This document shows, in pieces, positions 1 through 8,394 of a stretch of DNA of 64,000 nt. The position numbers were made by a program, and so were the translations under genes. The notes under the pieces were generated by a model, which was given only the letters and a program-made list of their open reading frames with translations, did no database searches and was not told where the DNA came from. Within the stretch, counting starts at the first letter, position 1; each line of letters begins with the position of its first letter. Origin of the DNA: Sciscionella sediminilitoris (GTDB lineage: Bacteria > Actinomycetota > Actinomycetes > Mycobacteriales > Pseudonocardiaceae); assembly GCF_000737195.2 (NCBI RefSeq), contig NZ_JALM01000035.1:46399-110398 (forward strand). Reading direction: 5' to 3'.

Positions 1-2
1 GC

Positions 3-1094
3 AGCTGGCCGGACACCGGCTTGCCCGAGCAGCCCGAAGCCTGGCTGATCCGGGTCGCCGCGCGCAGACTGGTCGACGAAGTGCGCAGCGAGGCGGCGAG
101 CCGGGCGCGCGAACAGCGCTACACGGCCCTGGAAACGCCGGTCACCGCGCAGCCAGCGGACGCAGCGCAGCCCGAGGACACGCTGACCCTCCTGTTGCTG
201 TGCTGTCACCAGAGCCTCGATCCGCCCGCGCAGATCGCGCTCACCCTGCGCGCGGTCGGCGGGCTGAGCACCACCGAGATCGCCAGGGCCTTCCTGGTCC
301 CGGAAACCACCATGGGGCAACGCATCAGCCGCGCCAAGAAACGCATCAAGGCCGCGGGTGCGCGGTTCGTTCGACCGTGCGGGGCCGAACGGGCGCAACG
401 GCTGCGCAGTGTGCTGCACGTGCTCTATCTCGTTTTCAACGAGGGCTACACGGCGAGTTCGGGTGACCGGTTGCGCCGCGGCGAGCTGACCGAGGAGGCC
501 ATCCGGCTCGCCCGCCTCGTGCGGGAACTGCTCACCGGAGACGGTGAGGCCACCGGCCTGCTCGCGCTGATGCTGCTGCTCGACGCGCGCCGGTCCGCGA
601 GGGTCGATGCGGATGGTGGTCTCGTCCCGCTCGCCGAACAGGACCGTTCCCGATGGGACCGCGTCGCGATCGAGGAGGGCAGCGCGCTGCTCACCGAGGC
701 CCTGTCCAGCGCGCCGGTCGGCCCTTATCAGCTCCAGGCCGCGATCGCCGCCGTGCACGCCGAGGCGCCGGACTGGCAGCGCACCGACTGGAGCCAGATC
801 GTCCGGCTCTACGAACTGCTCGCCGCGCTCGAACCCAATCCGATGGTCACGCTCAACCAGGCAGTGGCGGTCGCCATGGACCAGGGCCCGGATGCCGGGC
901 TCGCCCTGCTCGAGCCGCTCGATTCCGATGCCCGTACCGCGGGGCACCACCGGCTGCACGCCGTCCGCGCGCATCTGCTCGAACTCGCCGGGGATCTCGC
1001 GCGGGCCCGGGACTGCTACCGGAAAGCGGCCAGCCTGACCACGAGCGTTCCCGAACAGCGTTACCTCACCGGGCGAGCCGACCGGCTCGGGTGA
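3..1094 (+). CDS. ECF42-type RNA polymerase sigma factor (5' end cut by window)
   Basis: The reading frame is already open at base 3 (SWPDTGLPEQ...), so the start and roughly the first 50-60 residues lie outside. The visible part has the end of sigma region 2 (AAWLIRVAARRLVDEVR-like segment), a region 4 helix-turn-helix (LSTTEIARAFLVPETTMGQR) and a long C-terminal extension with the NEGY motif of the DUF6596 domain. This extension defines the ECF42 group, which acts without a classical anti-sigma factor. In this family an upstream gene for a DGPF/YCII-like protein is the usual partner and would lie outside the window. It directs RNA polymerase to a small stress regulon; targets cannot be read here. 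It ends directly against the converging minus-strand gene with no gap. Confidence 0.9.
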   Translation, partial: SWPDTGLPEQPEAWLIRVAARRLVDEVRSEAASRAREQRYTALETPVTAQPADAAQPEDTLTLLLLCCHQSLDPPAQIALTLRAVGGLSTTEIARAFLVPETTMGQRISRAKKRIKAAGARFVRPCGAERAQRLRSVLHVLYLVFNEGYTASSGDRLRRGELTEEAIRLARLVRELLTGDGEATGLLALMLLLDARRSARVDADGGLVPLAEQDRSRWDRVAIEEGSALLTEALSSAPVGPYQLQAAIAAVHAEAPDWQRTDWSQIVRLYELLAALEPNPMVTLNQAVAVAMDQGPDAGLALLEPLDSDARTAGHHRLHAVRAHLLELAGDLARARDCYRKAASLTTSVPEQRYLTGRADRLG

Positions 1095-1670
1095 TCACCA
1101 GGCGCGGCGGCCGAGCTGGGCGAGCAGCCTGGTCTGCGCGTCCGCGCCCTCCGGCGGGGTCAGCGCCGCGGCGAACAGGCCACCGGTGGCCACCTGCTCG
1201 GCGTTCTCGGCGACCCATGCCGCGGTCGCCTCGAGCAGATCCCCGGGCAGCGCCCGGTCGAGTCCGGCCGCGGTGCGCAGGTCCCACAGATGGGTCGTCA
1301 CATCAAGGGTGTGGATCCGCAGGAACTCGCGCAACGCGAGCCCGCCGAACCCGGCATGCTCCCGATCGAGCTCCGCTTCCGCCAGGTCCGTCTCGGCCGC
1401 CGTGCGGGCAGCCACCCAGGTGGCGAGTGGATCGGCGCCGCAGAGCGGGCCCGGCGGCTCGTGCGCGAACCGTTCGTCCGGCGGCTGACCGTTCCCGATC
1501 ACCGAATGCAGGAACTGCACCCCGCCGAGCACGTGGCCGACCAGATCGCGGACCGTCCACTCGGTGCATGGGGGCGCCAGTTCCCACACCGGCTCGGTCA
1601 GTTCGCCGAGGGTCGCCTCGAACTCGGCGAGCGCGTGCCGGTAGGTATCGGTGATCGTGTGCTCCGGCAT
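1095..1670 (-). CDS. TIGR03086-type mycothiol-dependent maleylpyruvate isomerase-fold protein
   Basis: A 191-residue protein of the DinB/MDMPI metal-binding fold. Evidence is the CTEWTVRDLVGHVLGG segment near residue 40, typical of the maleylpyruvate isomerase N-terminal domain, and a central LRIHTLDVTTHLWDL stretch carrying conserved histidines of the four-helix bundle. Family members bind zinc and some use mycothiol; the substrate of this one is unknown. I placed the start at the ATG at 1670 because AAGGGGC lies just upstream at a good ribosome-binding distance and the longer open frame upstream has no family similarity. The stop codon abuts the stop of the sigma factor gene. Confidence 0.8.
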   Translation of the reverse strand: MPEHTITDTYRHALAEFEATLGELTEPVWELAPPCTEWTVRDLVGHVLGGVQFLHSVIGNGQPPDERFAHEPPGPLCGADPLATWVAARTAAETDLAEAELDREHAGFGGLALREFLRIHTLDVTTHLWDLRTAAGLDRALPGDLLEATAAWVAENAEQVATGGLFAAALTPPEGADAQTRLLAQLGRRAW

Positions 1671-1720
1671 GCGGATCGCCCCTTCGCGAATTCGGGTGGG
1701 ACGATCCCAGGGCACAGCCG

Positions 1721-2179
1721 TCACGAGCAGCCGGTGTTCGCCTTTCGCGCCCTGTCCAGCGCACCGGCCGCCTTCGTGGCCCTCTCCTGCGCCTGCTTCC
1801 GCTCCGCACCGGCCTGCGCGGCATCGGCACTGAGCTGGGCGGCCTCGGCCAGTGCGTTCGCCGCGTCCGCCTGGGTGTGCGCGGATTCCGCGGAACCGGC
1901 GGCGCTGTCCCCGGGACCGGTGTTCTTCGCGGTCCCGTCGGCGCTGTCGGCGGCGGCGTTCGCCTTGTCCGCGGCCTGCTTGGCCTTGTCCGCCTTCGCC
2001 GCGACCGCCGTCAGCTCCGCATCGGTGCGCTTCTTTGCCTGTTCCGCGGTCGTGACCGCCTTCTGCTGGGCGGCGCACTGGGCCTCGGTCTTCCCCGAAC
2101 CGCACGCCGCGGTGGCCAGGGTCGCCGCGATCGCGCTGACGAGCAGCGCACGGCGGAGTGCTTGCGGTGCTGTGGACAT
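1721..2179 (-). CDS. alanine-rich coiled-coil lipoprotein, hypothetical
   Basis: A 152-residue exported protein. It has a basic N-terminus (RRALLVSAIAATLATAAC) and a cysteine at about residue 25 that fits a lipobox, although threonine at -3 is not the usual leucine. After the cysteine the protein is almost wholly Ala/Lys/Asp/Glu with heptad-like spacing, so it probably forms a long helix or coiled coil anchored to the outer face of the membrane by lipid. The first mature cysteine is joined by AQC and a C-terminal NTGCS cysteine, possibly a disulfide. The ATG at 2179 is preceded by GGGGAG. Function unknown. Confidence 0.7.
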   Translation of the reverse strand: MSTAPQALRRALLVSAIAATLATAACGSGKTEAQCAAQQKAVTTAEQAKKRTDAELTAVAAKADKAKQAADKANAAADSADGTAKNTGPGDSAAGSAESAHTQADAANALAEAAQLSADAAQAGAERKQAQERATKAAGALDRARKANTGCS

Positions 2180-2284
2180 CGTTCTCCCCGGTTCGTCCTG
2201 GACGGCGGTCACCGCCCGAGCCGGGTATCGGTACCGGCCGAGGAGCCGTTACCGCGCGCTCACCCCCGATTCCCCGCCGCCCCG

Positions 2285-2629
2285 CTATTCGGGATGCTCG
2301 CCGACGCAGAACTCGTTGCCCTCCGGGTCGGCGAACACCGTCCAGCTGAGTCCGGGTACGGAATGCTCGCCGAGCACGGTCGCGCCGAGGCCGGTGAGGC
2401 GTTCGGCGGCCGCGGCCCGGGGTTCGCCGCCGAGGTCGAGATGCACCCGGTTCTTCCCGGCCTTCACTTCGGGAACCCGTTGCAGGCCGAGTCGTACGTG
2501 TTCCCCGCCGAGCAGGACGAACTCGCCGTAGTCGGCGAGCACCCGCACGCCGAGCGCCTCGGTCCAGAATCCGGCCAGTCTCGCCGGATCCGCGCAGTCG
2601 ATGGTCACCATGCCGATGCTGAGTGTCAT
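2285..2629 (-). CDS. VOC-family (glyoxalase/bleomycin-resistance-like) protein
   Basis: A 114-residue single vicinal-oxygen-chelate domain. Visible features are the first beta strand with the ligand region MVTIDCADPARLAGFW, the HLDL segment, and the C-terminal FADPEGNEFCV signature. Members bind a divalent metal or sequester small molecules; this substrate is unknown. The ATG at 2629 was chosen because a TAACCT hexamer ends seven bases before it and no ribosome-binding site is present, the usual leaderless layout. It is divergent from proS, sharing the 77-base region between them. Confidence 0.8.
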   Translation of the reverse strand: MTLSIGMVTIDCADPARLAGFWTEALGVRVLADYGEFVLLGGEHVRLGLQRVPEVKAGKNRVHLDLGGEPRAAAAERLTGLGATVLGEHSVPGLSWTVFADPEGNEFCVGEHPE

Positions 2630-2636
2630 GCGCGGC

Positions 2637-2642
2637 AGGTTA
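2637..2642 (-). promoter_or_regulatory. leaderless -10 element of the VOC gene
   Basis: TAACCT on the minus strand, followed by seven bases and then the ATG at 2629. There is no Shine-Dalgarno sequence between them, so transcription probably starts at or beside the start codon. Confidence 0.55.
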
Positions 2643-2694
2643 GCGCCGGGGTCGGACAGTTTTATCCGGTTGAGCCGCGCCCGGCGGCGCGCGT

Positions 2695-2700
2695 TACTCT
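2695..2700 (+). promoter_or_regulatory. leaderless -10 element of proS
   Basis: TACTCT followed by six bases and the GTG at 2707, with no ribosome-binding site. A TTGAGC sequence at 2670-2675 is a possible -35, with a long spacer of 19. Confidence 0.6.
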
Positions 2701-2706
2701 GCACCG

Positions 2707-4452
2707 GTGATTACCAGGATGTCCGCGCTGTTCCTTCGTACCCTCCGCGAGGATCCGGCCGACGCGGAACTGCCGAGCCACAAGCTGCTCGTGCGCGCCG
2801 GCTATGTCCGCCGCGCCGCGCCGGGCGTGTTCACCTGGTTGCCGCTCGGGCTGCGCGTGCTGCGCAATATCGAACGCGTGGTGCGCGAGGAGATGAACGC
2901 GATCGGCGGCCAGGAGATCGAGTTTCCCGCCCTGCTGCCGCGCGAGCCGTACGAGGCCTCCGGCCGGTGGACCGAGTATGGCCCGCTGCTGTTCCGCCTC
3001 AAGGACCGCAAGGGCGCGGACTATCTGCTCGGCCCGACGCACGAGGAATTGTTCGCGCTCACCGTCAAGGGCGAGTTCTCCTCGTACAAGGACTACCCGC
3101 TTTTCCTGTACCAGATCCAGACGAAATACCGGGACGAGGCGCGGCCGCGCGCGGGAATCCTGCGTGGCCGCGAATTCGTCATGAAGGATTCGTACTCCTT
3201 CGATCTCGACGACGAGGGACTGAAGCAGTCCTATCAGCGGCATCGCGAAGCCTATGTGCGCATCTTCGACCGTCTTCGGCTGAACTACGTGATCGTGGCC
3301 GCGCTTTCCGGGGCGATGGGTGGTTCGGCGTCCGAGGAATTCCTCGCGGAGAGCGAATTCGGTGAGGACACCTTCGTCCGATCGGATTCCTCGGACTATG
3401 CCGCCAATGTGGAGGCCGTGATCACCCCGCCGCCGGCCGAGCGGCCGATCGAGGATCAGCCGCCCGCGGTCAAGCATCTGACGCCGAACACGCCCACCAT
3501 CCAGACCCTCGTGGATCACCTCAACGGGATGGACCTGGGCCGTACCTTCACCGCAGCGGACACCCTGAAGAACGTGCTGCTGAAGCTGCGCCAGCCGGGG
3601 AGCACGGAATGGGAACTGCTCGCGATCGGGGTTCCCGGGGATCGCGAGGTCGACGAGAAGCGCCTGGAGGCCGCACTCGAACCGGCCGAGGTCGCCATGC
3701 TCACCGAGGAGGACTTCGCGGCGAACCCCTTCCTCGTCAAGGGATACATCGGCCCGAAAGCCTTGCAGGACAACAAGATTCGTTACCTGGTCGATCCGCG
3801 GATCGTGTCCGGCACGGCCTGGGTCACCGGCGCGGACGAGGCCGATCACCACGTGGTGGACCTGGTGTGCGGCCGTGATTTCACCCCGGACGGCACGATC
3901 GAGGCCGCCGAGGTGCGCGCGGGCGATCCCTCGCCGGACGGGCAGGGCAAACTGGTGGCCGCTCGCGGTATCGAGATCGGGCACTGCTTCCAGCTCGGCC
4001 GCAAGTACGCGGACGTCTTCGAACTCGACGCGCTCGGCGCGGACTCGAAACCGATCCGGATCACCATGGGGTCCTACGGGATCGGGGTCTCCCGGCTGGT
4101 CGCGGCGATCGCCGAGCAGTCGCACGACGACAAGGGCATCATCTGGCCGCGCGAGGTCAGCCCGTTCGGGGTGCACATCGTGCTCGCCGGTAAGGACGAG
4201 CAGATCCGGACCGAGGGCGAGCGCATCGCGGCCGAACTCGACACGGCCGGGATCGAGGTGCTGCTCGACGACCGTCAGGTGAGTCCCGGGGTCAAGTTCT
4301 CGGACGCCGAACTCGTCGGGGTGCCGACGATTCTGGTGGTCGGGCGCGGACTGCGGGACGGTGTGGTCGAGGTACGGGACCGCTTCACCGAAGAGCGCTC
4401 CGATGTGCCGGTCGGCGAGGCGGTCGAACGACTGCTCACCGCCGCGCGATGA
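2707..4452 (+). CDS. proS: prolyl-tRNA synthetase, bacterial type with editing insertion
   Basis: Charges tRNA-Pro with proline in the cytoplasm. The 581-residue protein has the class II catalytic core with motif 2 ([16 protein letters not shown], about residues 142-157) and motif 3 ([17 protein letters not shown], about 455-472). A large insertion between them, about 230-400, is the YbaK-like domain that deacylates Ala-tRNA-Pro, and an anticodon-binding domain follows. Length and order match the bacterial type rather than the eukaryote-like type. The GTG at 2707 is favoured by the leaderless promoter; an ATG at 2719 is the alternative. The stop overlaps the next start by four bases (ATGA), so the downstream AraC-type gene is probably translationally coupled. 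Confidence 0.97.
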   Translation: MITRMSALFLRTLREDPADAELPSHKLLVRAGYVRRAAPGVFTWLPLGLRVLRNIERVVREEMNAIGGQEIEFPALLPREPYEASGRWTEYGPLLFRLKDRKGADYLLGPTHEELFALTVKGEFSSYKDYPLFLYQIQTKYRDEARPRAGILRGREFVMKDSYSFDLDDEGLKQSYQRHREAYVRIFDRLRLNYVIVAALSGAMGGSASEEFLAESEFGEDTFVRSDSSDYAANVEAVITPPPAERPIEDQPPAVKHLTPNTPTIQTLVDHLNGMDLGRTFTAADTLKNVLLKLRQPGSTEWELLAIGVPGDREVDEKRLEAALEPAEVAMLTEEDFAANPFLVKGYIGPKALQDNKIRYLVDPRIVSGTAWVTGADEADHHVVDLVCGRDFTPDGTIEAAEVRAGDPSPDGQGKLVAARGIEIGHCFQLGRKYADVFELDALGADSKPIRITMGSYGIGVSRLVAAIAEQSHDDKGIIWPREVSPFGVHIVLAGKDEQIRTEGERIAAELDTAGIEVLLDDRQVSPGVKFSDAELVGVPTILVVGRGLRDGVVEVRDRFTEERSDVPVGEAVERLLTAAR

Positions 4453-5129
4453 CCGCGCAGCCGTACCGCGAGCGGCCGAGCGCCCTGCCCGGCGCGCTGC
4501 TCTGGTGCGGCTCGAACCCGGTCGACGGGATGCAGACCGTGCTCCCGGACGGGTGCATGGATCTGATCTATGCCAACGGAAAGCTGATCGTGGCCGGTCC
4601 GGACACGCACGCGCACCGGGTCCCGGTTCGCTCCGCTGACCGTTGCCTCGCGCTGCGGTTCGCACCGGGTCAGGCGCCAGGGGTGCTCGGCGCCCGGGCG
4701 GACGAACTGCGGGACACGAGGGTCGACCTCGGCGCGCTGTGGCCGGACAAAGCGGTGCGCCAGGCGCGCGAGCTCGTCCAGCTCCACGGTGCTCGTGGGC
4801 TGGAAACCATTGCCCGGCAACGGTTTTCCGGATCCGACCCGTTCGCGGGCGCGGTGCTCGAGCTCGCCGCCGGTGGCGCGCCGGTCGCCCGGATCGCCGC
4901 GGAGACCGGATACGGGCCCCGCCAACTGAACCGGCGCTGCGCCGCGGTTTTCGGCTACGGCGCGAAGACCCTGGCGCGGATCCTGCGGCTGCGCAGGGGA
5001 CTCGCCCTCGTCGCCGAGGGCGCACCGCTGGCTGAGGTCGCGGTGCGCTCCGGGTACGCCGATCAGGCACATTTCTCCCGGGACGCGCGGGCACTCACCG
5101 GACTGCCGCCGAGCAGGCTGGTGCGCTGA
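4449..5129 (+). CDS. AraC-family regulator with DUF6597-like N-terminal domain
   Basis: A 226-residue regulator. The N-terminal part ([11 protein letters not shown], about residues 30-40, then VAGPDTHAH) matches the DUF6597 sensor domain. The C-terminal 100 residues hold two helix-turn-helix units of the AraC type, the second ending with the diagnostic [18 protein letters not shown] segment. It starts in a four-base overlap with proS and its stop overlaps the next gene by one base, so all three are one transcript. Its likely targets are its neighbours, but that is inference. A proline synthetase followed by a regulator and a kinase is not a standard operon. Confidence 0.85.
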   Translation: MTAQPYRERPSALPGALLWCGSNPVDGMQTVLPDGCMDLIYANGKLIVAGPDTHAHRVPVRSADRCLALRFAPGQAPGVLGARADELRDTRVDLGALWPDKAVRQARELVQLHGARGLETIARQRFSGSDPFAGAVLELAAGGAPVARIAAETGYGPRQLNRRCAAVFGYGAKTLARILRLRRGLALVAEGAPLAEVAVRSGYADQAHFSRDARALTGLPPSRLVR

Positions 5130-5833
5130 TGTGGGAGGAGATCACCACTGGCAGGTCCGGGGCGCGGGTGCGGCGCGGAACCGGGGTGTACCGCAAGTCC
5201 GGTCCCGGCTGCGCGGCCGAGGTCGAACGGCTGATCTGGTTGCGCGGCTTGGGTTTCCCCGCTCCCGAGGTGCTCGACAGCGGGCCGGGGTGGTTCGAGA
5301 TGCGCGCGGTCGCGGGGCGGACCGCCGACCAGTGGTGGCCCGAGCACCTGCGTGCGGCGGTGGTGGATGCCCTCGCCGATCTGGCCCGCGCACTGCACAC
5401 GATCACCGAATGCCCGTTCGACGCTAGCCTCGAGGTGACCGTGCCACGCGCCCGCGCGGCAGCCACCGAAGGCCGGATCGACCTCGAGGATCTGGACGCG
5501 CACCGGTCGGGCTGGAGCACAGCCGAACTGCTCGCCGAACTCGAGGCCACGCTGCCCGACAGCGAGGACCTCGTGCTCACCCACGGCGATCTGTGCCTGC
5601 CCAATGTGGTGCTCGACCCGGAGACCGCCGAGGTGACCGGGATCCTGGACGTTGGCCGGCTCGGGCTCGCCGACCGGTACGCGGACCTGGCGCTGACCAC
5701 CCGCAGCCTCGCCGACGAACTGCTCAATCCTGCCTATGGTTCCGCGGCGAGCGGCCGGTTCCTGAACCGCTACGGCGTGGCGCCGGATCCCGTGCGGCTG
5801 GAGTTCTACCGGCTGCTCGACGAGTTCTTCTGA
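5129..5833 (+). CDS. APH(3')-like aminoglycoside O-phosphotransferase family protein
   Basis: A 234-residue kinase-fold protein. The catalytic loop THGDLCLPN (about residues 150-158) holds the base Asp and the metal-binding Asn. DVGRLGLADRYADLA (about 171-185) matches the DxGRxGxADRYxDLA metal-site motif typical of APH(3') enzymes. The family uses ATP to phosphorylate hydroxyl groups of aminoglycosides or other small molecules, and it is common in soil actinomycetes. It is slightly shorter than clinical APH(3') enzymes (about 260), and the N-lobe is reduced, so real resistance activity cannot be assumed. It is coupled to the AraC-type gene. Confidence 0.8.
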   Translation: MWEEITTGRSGARVRRGTGVYRKSGPGCAAEVERLIWLRGLGFPAPEVLDSGPGWFEMRAVAGRTADQWWPEHLRAAVVDALADLARALHTITECPFDASLEVTVPRARAAATEGRIDLEDLDAHRSGWSTAELLAELEATLPDSEDLVLTHGDLCLPNVVLDPETAEVTGILDVGRLGLADRYADLALTTRSLADELLNPAYGSAASGRFLNRYGVAPDPVRLEFYRLLDEFF

Positions 5834-5846
5834 CGAGGCTCACCGC

Positions 5847-6422
5847 ATGTACCGAACAGGATTGGCCGTCGCCGGGGCCGCGGCCGCGCTGGCGTGGGGC
5901 GAATGGTTGAACCGGCGGTGGTCGCGCTCCCTCGTCGGGACCGGTGGTGGCGTTTCCGAGGCCGTGGTCGTGCTCGGATACCGGAACCCCTCGGGCAAGG
6001 TGAACGTCATCAACCGCTGGCGAGTGCGGGCCGGGCTGCGCTCGGTCACCGCGGATCGGCGGGACACCCGGGTGATCTTCAGCGGGGGCGCGACCGGTCA
6101 CGGTCCCGCCGAAGCCCGGCTGATGGCCGACTACGCGATGTCGGTGCTCGCGTTCGAGGGCCGGGTGCTCCTCGAAGACCGCAGCAGGTCGACGTGGGAG
6201 AACATCACGAACGTCGTCCCGCTGCTCGAGGACACCGACCGCATCAAGATCGTTTCGCAACCGGCCCACGCGTTCAAGGCCCGCGTGTACCTGCGGCGGC
6301 AGCGACCCGATCTCGCCACCCGGCTGGTGCCCGCGAAGGACTACCGCCCCGGAGAGTGGCTGCCGCTCAAGCCGGTGCTCGCCGTCTACGGACTGTGGAC
6401 GCTGCGCAAGCTGCGGCGGTAG
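5847..6422 (+). CDS. YdcF/SanA-like DUF218 membrane-anchored protein
   Basis: A 191-residue protein with one N-terminal hydrophobic helix (residues 4-18) and a DUF218 domain. AVVVLGYRNPSG at about residue 38, FSGGAT at about 77 and the ENITN segment at about 114 (S-T-W-E-N) are the conserved loops of this Rossmann-like family. SanA/YdcF proteins are linked to envelope integrity; the biochemical reaction is unknown. It lies 13 bases after the APH-like gene and is probably the last gene of the proS transcript. Its stop abuts the next, opposing gene. Confidence 0.8.
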   Translation: MYRTGLAVAGAAAALAWGEWLNRRWSRSLVGTGGGVSEAVVVLGYRNPSGKVNVINRWRVRAGLRSVTADRRDTRVIFSGGATGHGPAEARLMADYAMSVLAFEGRVLLEDRSRSTWENITNVVPLLEDTDRIKIVSQPAHAFKARVYLRRQRPDLATRLVPAKDYRPGEWLPLKPVLAVYGLWTLRKLRR

Positions 6423-6812
6423 TCACGCCCAGGCGAACAGGTCGACCGGGTTCCCGTCGGGGTCGTGCACCGTCGCATACCGCTGTCCCCATGGCGCGTC
6501 CCACGGTGCCGTCTCGCCGTGATATCCGGCGGCCGTCAGTGCCGTATACGTACTGTCCACTTCGGACGGTGTGGCGCACAGGAAGGCGAGCGCGGTACGC
6601 GGATGACCGCTCGGTGCCTGCCAGCCGGGAACGAAGGAGCACACGCTTTCCTCGGTGTCCCAAGCGATCCGCAGCCCACCGGGCAGCGTGGCCTCCACGT
6701 GCGGGCCCTCGTGTTCCCGGGGTGTTTCGATACCGAGCGTGCGGTAGAAGGCGAGCGAAGCTTCGAGGTCGGCGGTGACGATGCCGATCATGTCCAGTCG
6801 TGGTGTGGTCAT
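6423..6812 (-). CDS. VOC-family (glyoxalase-like) protein
   Basis: A 129-residue single VOC domain with a MIGIVTADLEASLAFYRTLG start, a central TALAFLC strand and the VHDPDGNPVDLFAW ending that closes the metal site. It resembles small dioxygenase/glyoxalase-like proteins with unknown substrate. The start at 6812 is supported by TACCGT seven bases upstream and the absence of a ribosome-binding site. It is a distant relative of the gene at 2285-2629, not a recent copy. Confidence 0.82.
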   Translation of the reverse strand: MTTPRLDMIGIVTADLEASLAFYRTLGIETPREHEGPHVEATLPGGLRIAWDTEESVCSFVPGWQAPSGHPRTALAFLCATPSEVDSTYTALTAAGYHGETAPWDAPWGQRYATVHDPDGNPVDLFAWA

Positions 6813-6819
6813 GCCGGGG

Positions 6820-6825
6820 ACGGTA
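6820..6825 (-). promoter_or_regulatory. leaderless -10 element of the second VOC gene
   Basis: TACCGT on the minus strand, seven bases before the ATG at 6812, without a Shine-Dalgarno sequence. Confidence 0.5.
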
Positions 6826-6860
6826 GCCGCTGCGCGCGGTGGGCGTCTTGACGAAATCGG

Positions 6861-7697
6861 TCATGCGGCATCGCGCAGGGAGGCGATGATCCTGTCGATA
6901 TCGCCCTGCGCGGGTGCGTCCGGCACACCCTCGTCGTAGCAGATCAGGACCACGACATTGCCGATGTTCGCGGTGAACCCGACCGCGATCGCGGTGCGTT
7001 TCGGCGCCCCGCACTGCTGGCTGATCGGGACCGCGCTGACCTTCGCCATCCGCGCCGGTTTGCCCCCGTACACGGTGGTCGCGGTGACCTGCGGGGTCGG
7101 CATGTGCGGCAGTGTGTTCTTGTCCGAGGCGGCCAGGGTGACCAGGTTCGTGGCGAGGTTGCGCACCGCCATGTCCTTGTCCACCGAACGGCTCACCGTC
7201 TTCCACGCCACGAATCCGCGGGACACGTGCGCATCGTCGAGGCAGTACCCGCTCTTGTAGGTGGAGACGGCGTGCCCGGAGAGGATGTGTTTGCCGTCCT
7301 TGCTCTGATAGCCGGTGAGCAGGCCGGGTTTCTCGACCTTCCAGCCGGGCGGGACGTCGTAGGCGGTCTTCTCTCGCAGATCCTTGACGCCCTGCCAGCC
7401 CTTGTCCCCGGTGACCGCGGGAACGCTGACGTCCTTGGCGGTCAGGCCGTCGGTCTTGACGCTCGGCGGGGCGGGCAGGCTCGCCGATGCGGGCGCCGAG
7501 GACGGTGCCGCCTGCTCGCGGGAATCCCCGGAATTCAGCAACAGCAAGGGAATCAGCACGGCGGCAAGCACCACGACGAGCCCGAGCGCGGACAGTACGA
7601 GGACTTTTCCACGGCCGCGCTTGGGTGGTTGCGGGGCTGGGGAGAAATACCCGAGACCGCCGTAACCCGACCGCGGATAGTCGCCGTGCTGATTCAT
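6861..7697 (-). CDS. membrane-anchored extracytoplasmic protein, hypothetical
   Basis: A 278-residue protein with a short cytoplasmic Gly/Pro/Tyr-rich head, a basic stretch (PPKRGRGK), one transmembrane helix at about residues 32-54 and a Ser/Ala/Pro linker. The rest is an outside globular domain of about 190 residues with cysteines at GYCLDDAH, QQCGAP and LICYDEG. This layout is common in actinobacterial DUF8017-like proteins of unknown role. The start at 7697 has TACGCT seven bases upstream. It could be a surface sensor or a substrate-binding protein; no catalytic motif is visible. Confidence 0.65.
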   Translation of the reverse strand: MNQHGDYPRSGYGGLGYFSPAPQPPKRGRGKVLVLSALGLVVVLAAVLIPLLLLNSGDSREQAAPSSAPASASLPAPPSVKTDGLTAKDVSVPAVTGDKGWQGVKDLREKTAYDVPPGWKVEKPGLLTGYQSKDGKHILSGHAVSTYKSGYCLDDAHVSRGFVAWKTVSRSVDKDMAVRNLATNLVTLAASDKNTLPHMPTPQVTATTVYGGKPARMAKVSAVPISQQCGAPKRTAIAVGFTANIGNVVVLICYDEGVPDAPAQGDIDRIIASLRDAA

Positions 7698-7704
7698 GCG
7701 GGCC

Positions 7705-7710
7705 AGCGTA
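7705..7710 (-). promoter_or_regulatory. leaderless -10 element of the 6861-7697 gene
   Basis: TACGCT on the minus strand, followed by seven bases and the ATG at 7697. It lies just beyond the stop of the HAD gene, so the two genes have separate promoters. Confidence 0.5.
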
Positions 7711-7712
7711 GT

Positions 7713-8390
7713 TCAGCCGAATCCGCGGGTGAGCCCGTGCACCACCTGTTCGGTCGCGGAGAGGTCGGTGAGTACGTGATCGGCATCGGCCAGCTCGGCT
7801 GCGCCGAACTTGCCCGTGGCGACCCCGACCGCGAGCACCCCGTTGGCGTGCGCGGCCGCGATGTCCGCCGGTGAGTCACCGAGCACCACGATCCGATCCG
7901 GCTCGCCGTGCGCGTGTGTGGCGTTCCGGATGGCCGCCGCGACCAGATCGGCGCGTTCGGTGGACAGATCGCCGAATCCACCGAGCGAGATGTCGATGTG
8001 TTCCCCGAGCCCGAAGGCCCCGAGCTTGTGTTCGGCGACCGGGCGCAGATTCCCGGTCACCAGGCTCTGCACCGCCTGCTCCTCGGCGAGCGCGGCCAGT
8101 ACCTCGTGCGTGCCGGGCAGGGCGACCCCCAGTTCGGCGAGCCGGTCGGCCTCCGCGGTGACCTCTTCGATGAGTGCGGCGAACATCCGCTCGACGAGCT
8201 CATCGCTGGGCGGCACGCCGTTCTCGCGCAGTACCCCGGTGGTGATGGCGCGCTCGGTGCTGCCCGCGAACTCGGGCGTGTGGGTCAGCTCGGCACCGGT
8301 GACCGCCCGCAGCGCGTTCGCGTACCACCGGCTTCCCTGACCGGTCAGATCGAGCAAGGTCTGGTCTATATCCCAGAGAATCAACCGCAT
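7713..8390 (-). CDS. HAD-superfamily hydrolase (phosphoglycolate phosphatase-like)
   Basis: A 225-residue phosphatase-like protein. Motif I is DIDQTLLD at residues 7-14 (nucleophile Asp7, acid Asp9), motif II lies in SLVTGN, the motif III lysine is in the HKLGAFGL region, and motif IV is VLGDSPADIAA. A helical cap domain sits between motifs I and II, as in PGP-type subclass I enzymes. The substrate is not evident. Its start follows the MFS gene stop by five bases, but it has its own leaderless -10 inside the end of that gene. Confidence 0.85.
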   Translation of the reverse strand: MRLILWDIDQTLLDLTGQGSRWYANALRAVTGAELTHTPEFAGSTERAITTGVLRENGVPPSDELVERMFAALIEEVTAEADRLAELGVALPGTHEVLAALAEEQAVQSLVTGNLRPVAEHKLGAFGLGEHIDISLGGFGDLSTERADLVAAAIRNATHAHGEPDRIVVLGDSPADIAAAHANGVLAVGVATGKFGAAELADADHVLTDLSATEQVVHGLTRGFG

Positions 8391-8394
8391 GCGT

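Noticed and set aside
5129..5833. APH-like gene as an acquired antibiotic-resistance island
   Set aside because: No mobile element adjoins it, composition resembles its neighbours, and it is embedded in the proS transcript; likely an ancestral kinase.
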